A stretch of DNA of 64,000 bases from Nocardiopsis sp. TSRI0078 (GCF_001905145.1 NZ_LWLB01000001.1:558001-622000); one strand, 5' to 3'; counted from the stretch's first letter, positions 16,468 to 24,769 are shown. The notes: a model not told the origin generated them from the sequence alone. Made by a program: numbers and translations.

Positions 16468-17705
16468 GCCACTCCAGTGACCCTCGGGAAGCCGCCTGGA
16501 TTGAGCTGCGCAAGAACCAGCGCATCAGCGACCTCATTCCCGAAGATGTTCCCGCTCGTCCGGACGGTGAGAAACCGCAGTTCATCATCATCACGGGTCA
16601 ACAGGCCGCGGGTAAGACAACGACTCAAGAAGCGGTGATCAACGCCCTCGGGGAACAGTCGGTCGCGAGCTACGACGGCGACGACAACGCCGAGATCCAT
16701 CCACGGTACGCGCAGATCATGCGGGCCAACGGCCTGCAGGGCCAGTCCGCCGTTGAGCGGAGGCTGCCCACCGACCTCCACGAGGAGCTGATCGGCCACC
16801 TTCGCGGTGACATGGGCGGCCCCAAGTACGACGTGGTCGCCAGCCACCCCTTCGGACAGCCGGAGCACGCCGACTACTGGCTCGACGCATTCCGCGATCG
16901 GGGGTATGAGACGACCGCGGTGTTCGTCGCGACCCACGAGTCGAACAGCATGCTCGGTATCGCCCACCGCTACCAGAGGGGCCGTGATAAGCCTTCGAGA
17001 GGGTACGGGCGGTGGGTCGACCCTCGTTTGCACGATGCGTCCTACACGAACAACCCCCACATCGCCCACTACCTGGAATCCACGGGCAAGGTCGACCACA
17101 TCTACGTGACCGACCGCAACGGCGAGGTCCTCTACGAGAACCACCGCACCCCGGACGGGTCCATGCAGAACGACCTCGGCGCCCGCGAGGCGATCACCGA
17201 GGAGCGCAACAGAACCCCCACCCCCCAGGAGATCGCGCGCTTCGACTCCACCGTCGCCTACATGCGCAGCACGGATCCCGCGGTGCGTACCGAACCGGTC
17301 GATGACATGGTCACGATGACCGTCGACTACGCGGAGCAGGATCACCGGGACCTGCGGAGTAAGGGAACCACGGTAGCGGCGCCCACGGCGTCCGGGCCGC
17401 GCAGGAGAATCGGTGAGGCGCTCCAGGAGCAACTCCAGGACACGACCGCGGTGCCGGAACCGGCCAAGACCGGTGCGGTGTCCAGAGCCGCGCGCATCGC
17501 CCAAAGCGGACAGCTCCCCTCCGGCACCTCCAGAGCCGCGCGCATCGCTCAGAATGGGCAGCTCCCCTCCGGCACCTCCAGAGCCGCGCGCATCGCTCAA
17601 CGCGGAACTGTCCCGTCCGGCACACGCTCGCAGAACACTGGCAGCACACCGGAACCGAGCAACAGCTCACCAGACAGCGGAGGTGACCGCGGCATCGAGT
17701 TCTGA
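16464..17705 (+). CDS. Zeta toxin family kinase with C-terminal SRAARIAQ repeat tail
   Basis: 413 residues. The kinase domain (about 1-280) has Walker A GQQAAGKTT at residues 45-53, the zeta-type SYDGDDNAEIHPRY at 69-82 and basic residues in HRYQRGRDKPSRGYGRW. Zeta toxins phosphorylate UDP-N-acetylglucosamine and poison wall synthesis. After about residue 310 comes a non-catalytic tail: three 16-residue repeats (SRAARIAQSGQLPSGT, with Asn/Arg variants) and an Ser/Pro/Gly-rich end SQNTGSTPEPSNSSPDSG. The same tail ends the FolD-like protein at 52859-54039. It is co-translated with the antitoxin gene upstream. Confidence 0.9.
   Translation: MSHSSDPREAAWIELRKNQRISDLIPEDVPARPDGEKPQFIIITGQQAAGKTTTQEAVINALGEQSVASYDGDDNAEIHPRYAQIMRANGLQGQSAVERRLPTDLHEELIGHLRGDMGGPKYDVVASHPFGQPEHADYWLDAFRDRGYETTAVFVATHESNSMLGIAHRYQRGRDKPSRGYGRWVDPRLHDASYTNNPHIAHYLESTGKVDHIYVTDRNGEVLYENHRTPDGSMQNDLGAREAITEERNRTPTPQEIARFDSTVAYMRSTDPAVRTEPVDDMVTMTVDYAEQDHRDLRSKGTTVAAPTASGPRRRIGEALQEQLQDTTAVPEPAKTGAVSRAARIAQSGQLPSGTSRAARIAQNGQLPSGTSRAARIAQRGTVPSGTRSQNTGSTPEPSNSSPDSGGDRGIEF
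17481..17624 (+). repeat. Three tandem 48-bp repeats in the zeta-toxin 3' end
   Basis: Units start at 17481, 17529 and 17577, each TCCAGAGCCGCGCGCATCGC plus 28 bases, encoding SRAARIAQxGxxPSGT. Being an exact multiple of three, the repeats can expand or shrink without breaking the frame. The same unit occurs twice at 53869-53964. Confidence 0.9.
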
Positions 17706-17764
17706 GCAGCCCCCCGCGGTGGCTACCCATCGGATCGGGTGGGCGGGGACTTGCTCCCGATGTC

Positions 17765-17950
17765 CTTGCGATGGGTGCGGGTGGTGTGGGCGACCAGTTT
17801 CAGGGTGCGGCGTGACAGAGGCGAAGTGGCGCGGCAGAACAGCATTGGTGCCCTTGGTCGGGTGGCGGTTTTTGTCCGAAAATCCTTACACCAGGGGTTT
17901 CTTGCTGGCAAGGGTGATTTCGCTAGATCGCTACAAGGCTGTAACCAGTA
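17765..17950. repeat. Diverged about-190-bp direct repeat, right copy
   Basis: Partner of 15450-15640, lying just after the toxin gene. Shared blocks include TGCCCTTGGTCGGGTGGCGG and the TTTCTTGCTG stretch. No intact gene is seen in it; it could be the remnant of an element or part of an ancient duplication around the module. Confidence 0.6.
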
Positions 17951-18031
17951 CCAGACCGGGTCAGGCGACCGGGGATACGGCAAGTAACGCCCGACAGGCG
18001 GCACCGCACCTCCCGACGGAGGATGACACCC

Positions 18032-18066
18032 GAGTACCCCCGCGACCTTTCGTCGCGGGGGTACTC
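18032..18066. terminator. Perfect 15-bp hairpin between convergent genes
   Basis: GAGTACCCCCGCGAC at 18032-18046 pairs without mismatch with GTCGCGGGGGTACTC at 18052-18066 across a 5-base CTTTC loop. It lies between the zeta toxin (rightward) and the lipoprotein gene (leftward), 327 bp and 179 bp from their stops. There is no T-run, and it is far from both genes, so besides a bidirectional terminator it could be the end of a separate element. Confidence 0.7.
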
Positions 18067-18244
18067 TCCTCCTACAGAGCAACTGGCCGTGTTTCTTACA
18101 GGGTGCGGTAGAGGCCCTGGCATGCACCGGGCTTCTGCGGATCCGTGTTCCTGGACCGCATACGCCCCCGTTCTCGCGAAAGAGAAAGCTCCGGGAGGTG
18201 GCGGGAGGCATCTCCCGAGGCTGGGAAACCGGTACGGCCACTTC

Positions 18245-18865
18245 CTAATCGTCGACCTGGATCCAGTTGCCGTTGGAGTCGAGCTGCCAGTCGCTACTGA
18301 CCACGGGCTCGTGGACGAACAGCTCGCCACCCTGCATGACGGCGATGTCGGCCCGAACGAAGTTTGGAACCCTGTCCTCATCCTCGAGGATTATCGACAA
18401 GGCCGCCTCCACGGTGTTCTCGTCGTCGGTCGGCGAGACGGCACACCCCAGGGGCACCACCGCGGAGCTGTAGTCCTCGCTGAGCTCGACATCGTCCAGG
18501 CTCTCGTTCGTCAGGATGTCAGCCATGCGCTCTTCCTTGCTGGCGTCGTGGTCATCGGCCGTGTCCTCGATGTGTGCGAGGAGGCGGTCGAGTGCGCCAT
18601 CGGCGTACTCGAACCGGTACTCCACGGCGCACTGCGAAGGGTCGTCGGACTCGACCGCGGTGACGGTGACGGACTCTTGCAGGCGGTTCTCGGCGTAGTC
18701 GTCTTCCAGTTCGATGAGCTCGTCGGGGACACGGAACTCGATACTGGAAACCGGCTCCGTCACCGGCTCGGTGAAGTCGTAGACGACTGAGCTACCGCCG
18801 GAGCACGCGGTCAGGGCGAGTAGGGCGGCAAGACTCACAGCCGCGGGGGTCTTCGCGGTGGTCAC
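18245..18865 (-). CDS. Secreted lipoprotein, unknown function
   Basis: 206 residues from the GTG at 18865, with AAGGAG 9 bases upstream; a longer in-frame extension lacks a ribosome site and would spoil the signal peptide. The N-terminus VTTAKTPAAVSLAALLALTAC ends in a lipobox (LTAC), so the mature protein is tethered to the outer face of the membrane. The rest is acidic and mostly polar, with one conserved-looking pair of Cys (QCAVEYRFEY and PLGCAVSP) that may form a disulfide. Convergent with the toxin module and divergent from the DUF418 gene. The family is not recognised. Confidence 0.8.
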   Translation of the reverse strand: MTTAKTPAAVSLAALLALTACSGGSSVVYDFTEPVTEPVSSIEFRVPDELIELEDDYAENRLQESVTVTAVESDDPSQCAVEYRFEYADGALDRLLAHIEDTADDHDASKEERMADILTNESLDDVELSEDYSSAVVPLGCAVSPTDDENTVEAALSIILEDEDRVPNFVRADIAVMQGGELFVHEPVVSSDWQLDSNGNWIQVDD

Positions 18866-19061
18866 GGTGGGGGTCTCCTTGATTTGACTGGAAAACCAGG
18901 GGGTTCGACGCCTCCTAGTGTGCAGCATCGAGATCGCCCCGGCATGGTCGATATGGCACGTCGCATGTCCCATATCGGCCATGAGAACCTCACCACCGCG
19001 AGCAGCCCCACGAGGAGCCCCACATCGCGGCCCCGGGCCGCGCATCTGGTAATTTCACCTC

Positions 19062-20249
19062 ATGTGCCCTGGTAAACCAGCAGAAACGCCAGCACCAGGC
19101 ACAATGATCGGCTCCGCCGGACGCCTGCTCGTGCCGGACCTGGCGCGAGGAGCGATGCTGCTCCTCATCGCCGCGGCCAACACTCATTACTGGTTCCGAC
19201 AGGACCCGAACGCGTCCGAAATCGCCGAGACACTCGTCTCAGGCCTGCTGCACCTGCTGGTCGACGGACGGGCCTACCCGCTCTTCGCCCTGCTGCTCGG
19301 TTTCGGCCTGGCGACGATCGCGCGCGGGTCCATCCGGGAGAGCCTGGCCACCGGCCTCGACCGCGAGCAGGCGGAACGGCGCGCCACGGCGCTGCTGCGC
19401 GGGCGGGGCCTGTGGCTGCTGGCCTTCGGCGCCGTGCACGCCCTCGTCTTCGCCCAGGGCATCCTCGGCACCTACGGGCTCGTCACCGTACTGGTCGCGG
19501 GCGTCATCGCCGCCCGCCGCCGACGGGTCGCACTGCTGTTGGCCGTCCTTGGCTGTGCGCTGTCGACGTCCTTCCTGGTGGTGGCCGGGCCCGAGGCGGT
19601 GCTGGCCCGCAGCCACGGTCTGGCGGCGCAGGCCCTGTTCGACGAGCATCTCGCCGGGGTCGTGGTCAACCTGGCGATCTGGACCGTCACGACGCCGGCG
19701 ACGGTCCTGACCTCGATGGCGCTGCCCAGTGCACTGCTCGGAGCATGGCTGGCGGGCCAGGGGCTGATCGAGCACCCGCACCGGCACCGAAGAGAACTCG
19801 CCGGTGTGGTCCTGGTCGGACTCGTCGTGCCCGCCGCGGCCTTCCCGATGCTGTGGATGAGCGTGGGCGGCACCGGCGTCCTGGCACACGTCCTGATCGC
19901 CTGGCACCAGGGCCTGGCCGGACTGCTGACTGGGACCGCCTTCCTGGCGCTCGTCGCCCTGGTCGCCTCACACCGCGCGGCGGGCACGGGGGTCCTCGGC
20001 CGGGCGCTGGTGGCCACCGGGAAGCGTTCACTGTCCGTCTACCTGTCGCAGACCGCGCTCCTGGCGCTGGCGGCCGGAGCGCTGCGCGTCCGCGGCGTCG
20101 AAGTACTGGCCTCGGTCTGGCAGCTCACCGTCGCGGCCGTCATCTGGTCGATCTCGGTGCTCGTGTGCTCCCTGATGGAGCGACGAGGGGTTCGGGGGCC
20201 CGCCGAGCAGGCGCTGCGCCGCCTGGTGGCCGCGGGCGTGCGGCGATGA
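19062..20249 (+). CDS. DUF418/YeiB-family polytopic membrane protein
   Basis: 395 residues from ATG 19062; ATG 19104 (MIGSAGRLLVPDLARG) is an equally good start since neither has a clear ribosome site and YeiB proteins begin close to a R(I/L)xxLDxLRG-like motif, here RLLVPDLARGAMLLLI. About nine to ten TM helices follow. Family features seen: YPLFALLLGFGLA, the RRATALLRGRGLWLL loop, GTGVLGRALVATGKRSLSVY (DUF418: GxxxNYxxQ-type segment, here SLSVYLSQTALL) in the C-terminal part. Function of the family is not established; a transport or envelope role is usual speculation. Confidence 0.85.
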   Translation: MCPGKPAETPAPGTMIGSAGRLLVPDLARGAMLLLIAAANTHYWFRQDPNASEIAETLVSGLLHLLVDGRAYPLFALLLGFGLATIARGSIRESLATGLDREQAERRATALLRGRGLWLLAFGAVHALVFAQGILGTYGLVTVLVAGVIAARRRRVALLLAVLGCALSTSFLVVAGPEAVLARSHGLAAQALFDEHLAGVVVNLAIWTVTTPATVLTSMALPSALLGAWLAGQGLIEHPHRHRRELAGVVLVGLVVPAAAFPMLWMSVGGTGVLAHVLIAWHQGLAGLLTGTAFLALVALVASHRAAGTGVLGRALVATGKRSLSVYLSQTALLALAAGALRVRGVEVLASVWQLTVAAVIWSISVLVCSLMERRGVRGPAEQALRRLVAAGVRR

Positions 20250-20280
20250 CGGTCTCCCGAGCCGAGGGGTCGGTACACGG

Positions 20281-21150
20281 TCACCGTGGAGGGGAGGTCC
20301 TCCCGTCGCGGTCGTCATCGCCGCGGGTCGGGTGCAGCACCATCAGGACCCCGGCCGCGCCCAGCAGCACGGCGGCGAACACCGCGGGGGTCGCCATCGC
20401 CTCCACCAGGGGCACGGGCACCACGACCGAGGCGAGGTTGAACAGCGCGTGCAGCGCGACCACCGGCCAGAGCCTGCCCACGTGCTCGTAGACGAAGGCC
20501 AACAGCACCCCCAACGGCAGTGCCACGGCGACCTGCACGAGGTTTCCGTGCAACGCGGCGAACACCACCGAGCTGACCAGCGCCGAAGCCAGCACCGGCA
20601 AGCGGCGCCGCAGCAGCGGGTGGACCAGGCCGCGCATGAGGGCCTCCTCGCCTGCCGGGGCCGCCACGAACAGGGAGAACAGCAGCAGCGCCACCGGCGC
20701 CGCGTTCTGGGCGCTCTGCGCGGTGTCGAAGGCGGACGAGCCGAGCGCGGCGTAGAGCCACACGGCCAGCGACTGGCCCCCGAGGAAGCACAGCAGCAGG
20801 CCGGCGAGGACGAACACCCAGAACCGGGTCTCCTTCGCCTGCTCCGAGACGGGCCGCGACGACCAAGCGCCGAAGGCCCAGCGCCGCCAGACCACGACCG
20901 CGCCGAACACCACGGGACCCGAGACCGCCGCGCCGAGCACCGCCGAACCCGAGAGCAACCCCACCGACAACGACACGGCGACGTAGAGGATGAGTCCGAA
21001 GGCGCACTGGGCGATGATCGCCGTCCAGGAGCGGGATCGGCCACCGCGGGCACTCGCCGAACCCTCGGGGCTCGGGCTCGCGGCGCTGTGGTTCAGGCGT
21101 TCGGCCAGCAGGCGAATCGCGTCACCGACGGGGGGTCTTCGGTTCGCCAC
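20281..21150 (-). CDS. CPBP-family intramembrane glutamic protease
   Basis: 289 residues with about eight TM helices. The CPBP (CAAX protease/Abi) motifs are present in the C-terminal half: EEALMRG near residue 165 (EExxxR), AALHGN near 195 and ALHALFN near 235, which together form the membrane-embedded active site. Family members cleave prenylated or other membrane proteins, or act in bacteriocin self-protection; the substrate here is unknown. It is convergent with the DUF418 gene with only 31 bp between the stops. Confidence 0.88.
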   Translation of the reverse strand: MANRRPPVGDAIRLLAERLNHSAASPSPEGSASARGGRSRSWTAIIAQCAFGLILYVAVSLSVGLLSGSAVLGAAVSGPVVFGAVVVWRRWAFGAWSSRPVSEQAKETRFWVFVLAGLLLCFLGGQSLAVWLYAALGSSAFDTAQSAQNAAPVALLLFSLFVAAPAGEEALMRGLVHPLLRRRLPVLASALVSSVVFAALHGNLVQVAVALPLGVLLAFVYEHVGRLWPVVALHALFNLASVVVPVPLVEAMATPAVFAAVLLGAAGVLMVLHPTRGDDDRDGRTSPPR

Positions 21151-21439
21151 GACAGTTGGTCCTCCACTCGCCGGTACTTCCGTCGGCTGGTCGGGTCACG
21201 CTCGCGCGGCTGGTCGCCACCGGCACGACCGCGCATGGGGGCGCAACACAGCCTGCCATCCCTCAGCCGTGGTCAGGTTCCCGAGACCGCACTCGTCCGC
21301 CCGGGTGCCATGATGGCTCTGTTCGTTCGCTCGCGGGGTGAATGTTCTGGTTTCTTCCTCTCGGTGGGGAGCACACCACGACAGCACGGCGCCCAGCCGT
21401 CCTGTCGCAGCACACGTGGAAGAGCACGAGGGGAAGGCG

Positions 21440-22141
21440 ATGGCGGGCATGGGCGGCGAGACGGGCCGGGGCACGGACCAGGGCTCGCAGGGGAAGGACG
21501 TAGCGGATCCCGGGGACCGTGCGCCCGAGGACGGCACCGGCGACGCCGCGGAGTCGGCCGAGGACCTGGCGCCCACGCGGCTGCCCGCGCTCGCCGTGGT
21601 CCTGGCCTTCCTCGTCCCGCCGGTGGGGGCGGTGCTGGGCCACGTCGCGGTGCGGCGCACCTACTGGCGACGCGGCCTGTCGCGGCTGGCGGTCGCGGCC
21701 GGGTGGACGATGACGGCGTTGAGCGCCAGCGGGGTGCTCCTCTACCTGGGCTACCAGAACGAGGTGGCCCGGGCTGAGGCGCTGGCGGCCGCCGAGGAGC
21801 AGGCCCAGGAGCAGATGCGCCAGGCGATCGCCGACAGCCCCAGCTACGGGCTCGTCGACGAGGAGTTCTGCCAGACGCTGACCGAGGTCGCCGAGATCTC
21901 GCCCCGCACCGAGTTCGTCACCAGCCAGGAGCAGATCAGCGGCGCGATGGTCGAGGGCTACGAGACGCTGGCGGGGACCGACACCCCGAACGCGCAGGTC
22001 TACGGCGACTACGCGCGGTACCTGGTCTCGTTCAGCGACCACGACGTGGACGAACACGTCGCCCGGGCGGAGGCGCTCCAGCAGGCGGTCAACGAGGACG
22101 TGCTGGCGTGCCTGCCCCTCGTGGACGAGACCCTGGAGTAG
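21440..22141 (+). CDS. Membrane protein with DUF4190-like TM pair and outer helical domain
   Basis: 233 residues from ATG 21440 (GAGGGGAAGG upstream). The first 45 residues are polar and disordered; two TM helices follow (PALAVVLAFLVPPVGAVLGH and LAVAAGWTMTALSASGVLLY) joined by the basic loop RRTYWRRGLSRL, a layout seen in DUF4190-like proteins; then an outer Ala/Glu-rich helical domain with single Cys residues near the start (EEFCQTL) and end (EDVLACLP), possibly disulfide-linked. Function unknown. Confidence 0.75.
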   Translation: MAGMGGETGRGTDQGSQGKDVADPGDRAPEDGTGDAAESAEDLAPTRLPALAVVLAFLVPPVGAVLGHVAVRRTYWRRGLSRLAVAAGWTMTALSASGVLLYLGYQNEVARAEALAAAEEQAQEQMRQAIADSPSYGLVDEEFCQTLTEVAEISPRTEFVTSQEQISGAMVEGYETLAGTDTPNAQVYGDYARYLVSFSDHDVDEHVARAEALQQAVNEDVLACLPLVDETLE

Positions 22142-22445
22142 GCCCCGCGAACGAGGAAGCACACGAACAACGCGGTTCACACGCGCACGCCCAGCCCCGA
22201 CGGAACCGTCGCGTCCCGGCACGGACGGCCGAACCGGGCGTCCTGCTCGGCCTGGGGCCGCGTCCCAGGCCTCGTTCGACGGGACGGTAGCCCTCGCCAG
22301 CGAGCCGCCGTCGGGCCCGCCCCAGGGCGCGTTCCTGGCCGAGGATCTTCCACGCGGACAGGTCGCCCTCGGCGGGGTCGGCGTCCAGAACCTCGCCGAG
22401 TGCCTCCAGGTCCACGGGAACGGAGACGAGAGCCGTCACATTCAC
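22089..22445 (-). CDS. Small protein of unknown function, coupled to the gene before it
   Basis: 118 residues from the GTG at 22445, which overlaps the preceding stop (GTGA). The first 60 residues (MNVTALVSVPVDLEALGEVL...) have natural composition; the remainder is Arg/Pro/Gly-rich and overlaps the 3' end of the convergent gene, so the true end may be nearer or the frame may be broken after residue 60. The coupling to the 108-residue gene suggests a two-gene unit such as a toxin-antitoxin pair, but nothing else supports that. Confidence 0.4.
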   Translation of the reverse strand: MNVTALVSVPVDLEALGEVLDADPAEGDLSAWKILGQERALGRARRRLAGEGYRPVERGLGRGPRPSRTPGSAVRAGTRRFRRGWACACEPRCSCASSFAGPTPGSRPRGAGTPARPR

Positions 22446-22768
22446 CTGCTCCCCGGGGCATGGACCAGTTCGTCGGCGAGGAGGTCATCTCCCTCCCAAC
22501 CGCGTTCGCCCAGACCCGCGATACACCGCCGAGCCTGGGCGACCAGTCCGGGCGACCCCGCACACAACCCGCCGAGCGCAGCGGCCCCCGCGTGTTGCAG
22601 CACCGCGTCGAGCGGACGCCCAGCGAGGACGACAGCCAGATCAGCGGTCTCCGCGCGGGTCCGAAGGTACTCCTCGGACGTCCACCCGTCCGGGCCTGTG
22701 AGGCTGTCACCACCAGGCCCAGCCAGATCGAGAAGCTCCACCAGATCAGAGTGGACTCGGCCCGGCAC
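22442..22768 (-). CDS. Small protein of unknown function
   Basis: 108 residues from the GTG at 22768; there is no ribosome site close to it (an AGGAG lies about 40 bases upstream, after an in-frame stop), so the start is uncertain. The sequence has normal amino-acid composition, is acidic and helical, with AETADLAVVLAGRPLDAVLQ and ERGWEGDDLLADELV. It lies on the opposite strand to the next two small genes. Family not recognised. Confidence 0.5.
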   Translation of the reverse strand: MPGRVHSDLVELLDLAGPGGDSLTGPDGWTSEEYLRTRAETADLAVVLAGRPLDAVLQHAGAAALGGLCAGSPGLVAQARRCIAGLGERGWEGDDLLADELVHAPGSR

Positions 22769-22864
22769 AGCGGAGACGATCCCGTAGGCGGCTACCGCGG
22801 AGGAGGATCCTGTCTCCTAGCCTACTGTCAGCGCGACCGGACACACATAGAGCGGGAGACCCCC

Positions 22865-23107
22865 ATGAAGACCACCATGCGTCCAGCCCGCTGGCCGGTC
22901 GTCTTCACCGGTCTCATCACGGGAATCGGAGCGCAATGGGTGGTGCTGGGCTGGCTGACCGAAGGCCGGGTCAGCGGCATGGCACTGGTCTTGACCGTCT
23001 TTTGGTCGTTGTTGCTGGTCAACACCACCAGAACGTACAAGCGTGAACGCCGCGCCCTCCTCACGCATCAGACCGCTTCTCCCACAGAGGAAGAGCCATC
23101 CCCGTAG
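22865..23107 (+). CDS. Small two-TM membrane protein
   Basis: 80 residues, ATG at 22865 after GGGAGACCCCC. A short basic N-terminus, two TM helices (WPVVFTGLITGIGAQWVVLG and GMALVLTVFWSLLLV), then a basic stretch (RTYKRERRALL) and an acidic tail ending TEEEPSP. A degenerate relative appears to follow directly downstream. Function unknown. Confidence 0.65.
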   Translation: MKTTMRPARWPVVFTGLITGIGAQWVVLGWLTEGRVSGMALVLTVFWSLLLVNTTRTYKRERRALLTHQTASPTEEEPSP

Positions 23108-23154
23108 TCCCCTGCCGCCCCAGCCCCACAAGCACAGACCGGGAGCCCCCACTC

Positions 23155-23400
23155 CATGCGGCCCCGCCGAAGCTGTGACACCTGCTGGGCTTGATCGCCG
23201 TACTTGTAGTGCACGTCATCCTCGTGGTGGCACCACCGGTCATCGGCGGCAAGCCGTACGGGGCGACTCTCGCCTGAACGCTCATCGTGGTGTTCGCGAG
23301 CAAGGCGTACCGAGCGCAATGGGCTCATCTCCACGACTGTCAAGAGCGCTCCCCATCCGAGGAAGAGGCCGAGGTCGTAGCCGTTCGCCATCGCTGTGGT
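23155..23400 (+). pseudogene. Possible decayed paralogue of the preceding small membrane protein
   Basis: One frame reads LLGLIAVLVVHVILVVAPPV, continues to YGATLA, hits TGA at 23275-23277 and, in the same frame, resumes TLIVVFASKAYRAQWAHL and ends SPSEEEAE. This lines up with the two helices, basic segment and TEEE tail of the 80-residue protein, with the TGA falling where Trp or a similar residue would sit (one base from TGG). The likely ATG at 23155 is in another frame, so a frameshift is also needed. Similarity is weak and by eye. Confidence 0.35.
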
Positions 23401-23532
23401 GTCCTCGTCCAAGACGTAGGCGGACCGGACACGGACCGGAACCGGAGAGCCTTCCATGCGGGCGTAGGCCACCCCGGGCAGGTGGAAGGAAGGGACGGGG
23501 CCGCCCCGCTCGACCGATGCGAGACTGGGAGG

Positions 23533-24027
23533 ATGTTCGAACGGTTCACCGACCAGGCGCGGGATGTAGTGGTGCGGGCGCAGAGCGAAGCAGTCGCGCT
23601 CAAGCACAGACGTATCGGCGGCGGACATCTGCTGCTGGGACTGGCCCAGGAAGGCAACGGCCTCGCGGCCGACACGTTGACATCCCTCGGGCTGGATCAG
23701 GAGGCCGCCCGGACGGAGGTGGCCCGCCTCGGCGGACGGAGGAGTCGGACCCTCCGGAGCTACCGACGATTCGCCCCTGAGGCCAAGAAGGCCTTGGAGG
23801 GCTCCCTTCACGCCGCTCTGGAGCGAGGGCACAACTTCATCGGGACAGAGCACATCCTTCTCGGGCTGCTGCGTGAGGAGGACAACGTGGCCTCCCACGT
23901 CCTCCAGAACCTCGGCATCCCTCCTGAACACGTCGTCCAGCACGTACACCGAACTCTGGACGAGTTGGCGAAGTACACCCGGGATCCTGACCAGGCCTCC
24001 CTGCTCCGACTGATGCGAGAGCAGTAG
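23533..24027 (+). CDS. Stand-alone Clp N-terminal (ClpC-N-like) domain protein
   Basis: 164 residues starting MFERFTDQARDVVVRAQSEA, the standard start of ClpC N-domains. Two Clp-N repeats are visible: GGGHLLLGLAQEGNGLAADTL and the canonical GTEHILLGLLREEDNVASHV. There is no AAA+ module, so it is not an unfoldase; stand-alone Clp-N proteins in actinomycetes are thought to be adaptor- or decoy-like partners of ClpC. GGGAGG lies immediately before the ATG, closer than usual. The reading frame is open upstream, but that part belongs to the decayed small gene. Confidence 0.85.
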   Translation: MFERFTDQARDVVVRAQSEAVALKHRRIGGGHLLLGLAQEGNGLAADTLTSLGLDQEAARTEVARLGGRRSRTLRSYRRFAPEAKKALEGSLHAALERGHNFIGTEHILLGLLREEDNVASHVLQNLGIPPEHVVQHVHRTLDELAKYTRDPDQASLLRLMREQ

Positions 24028-24128
24028 CCGTGTCCGGCCCGTTCACCGGTACGGACGGAGTGCCCGCTCCCTGCGCCCCGGTGACGGCCGGTGGGTCGGC
24101 GCGCCCCGGACAACTCTCAGGAGGGACC

Positions 24129-24356
24129 GTGTCCGAGGAATGGGGCCGTATCGACGAACTCGTCTTCAGCGGACGTACGATCCAGGCCGCCCGGGCGATC
24201 AGGGAGCGGTTCGGTCCCATGTCCATGCGCGACACCATCGAGGCCCTGGGAGAACGTTTCGAGCATCTGTGTGACAGCCCCCCGCCGGGTTCACGGTGGG
24301 CATCGACGGCTACTGGGATGGCTTCCACTCGTGACCGTTCGTGCCACGCGCGCTGA
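24129..24356 (+). CDS. Small conserved actinobacterial protein, apparently frameshifted near its end
   Basis: 75 residues from GTG 24129 with AGGAGGGACC upstream: VSEEWGRIDELVFSGRTIQA, then REIRERFG-like and EALGERFEHLCDSPP. The type is a short helical actinobacterial protein that usually ends in a xFTVxxxxYWxGxxS motif. That ending exists here in another frame (FTVGIDGYWDGFHS, then TGA), reachable by adding one C to the CCCCCC run near 24276. So either a real one-base deletion or a sequencing indel has replaced the conserved C-terminus with a Ser/Arg-rich one. Function unknown. Confidence 0.6.
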   Translation: MSEEWGRIDELVFSGRTIQAARAIRERFGPMSMRDTIEALGERFEHLCDSPPPGSRWASTATGMASTRDRSCHAR

Positions 24357-24769
24357 CGGCGGGCGTCCTTGAAGGTGGGTCGCCCTCGTCTCCCGCCCCG
24401 GTTCCCCGGGGCGGCGTTCCACCGGTTCCGGGCCACCACGGCGCCGCGGGACTTCCCCGGTCCGCGCGTCGAAGAGCTCCCGTTACCCGTGCGGGGCCTC
24501 GGCACCGACATGTCCTGGACCCCCTGGCTCGTCGACGAGCGGTTCAGGAACCGGACACGCGTTGTACTCGCCGGGGCCGTGACCTCCCCTTTTCCGTGCC
24601 TCCCGGCGCCGCGTGCTCTGACGGCACCGGGCCGGGCTCCCGGGGCGCTCCCCTCACCTACCGACGGGTGCGCGCCGCCGCGTCCTCATCCGACACGCGT
24701 ACCTGGTCAAACCATGGGTGCGTTTTGGGAGGGGCTTTGGGGGCAGGCGCAACCACAGGAGGTGGCCAC
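24357..24769. other. Non-coding stretch, nothing recognised
   Basis: About 410 bp without a supportable gene. A frame reading DMSWTPWLVDERFRNRTRVV around 24510-24570 has fairly natural composition and could be a gene remnant, but it has no start or homologue I recognise. The end carries the strong AGGAGG of the next gene. Confidence 0.4.

Larger units (their letters stand above)
15691..16500 (+). repeat. Tandem duplication of antitoxin unit (about 407 bp)
   Basis: The unit starting at 15691 (GATGTTATCATCACGCCATC) is repeated from 16098 (GATGTTGTGATCACGCTATT), each followed by GAGGAGATG, a GTGAAC start context, the antitoxin gene and then the start of a zeta-toxin gene (ATGAGCCACTCCAGTGACCC). 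The first copy runs only 24 codons into the toxin before the second unit begins. Divergence between the copies is moderate, so the event is not recent. Confidence 0.8.

Noticed and set aside
17481-17624. Tandem repeats as a CRISPR array
   Set aside because: Units are 48 bp, contiguous without spacers, in frame and translated as part of the zeta toxin.
22089-22768. Calling the two coupled small minus-strand genes a toxin-antitoxin pair
   Set aside because: Only the overlap supports it; neither protein resembles a known toxin or antitoxin and one may be frameshifted.
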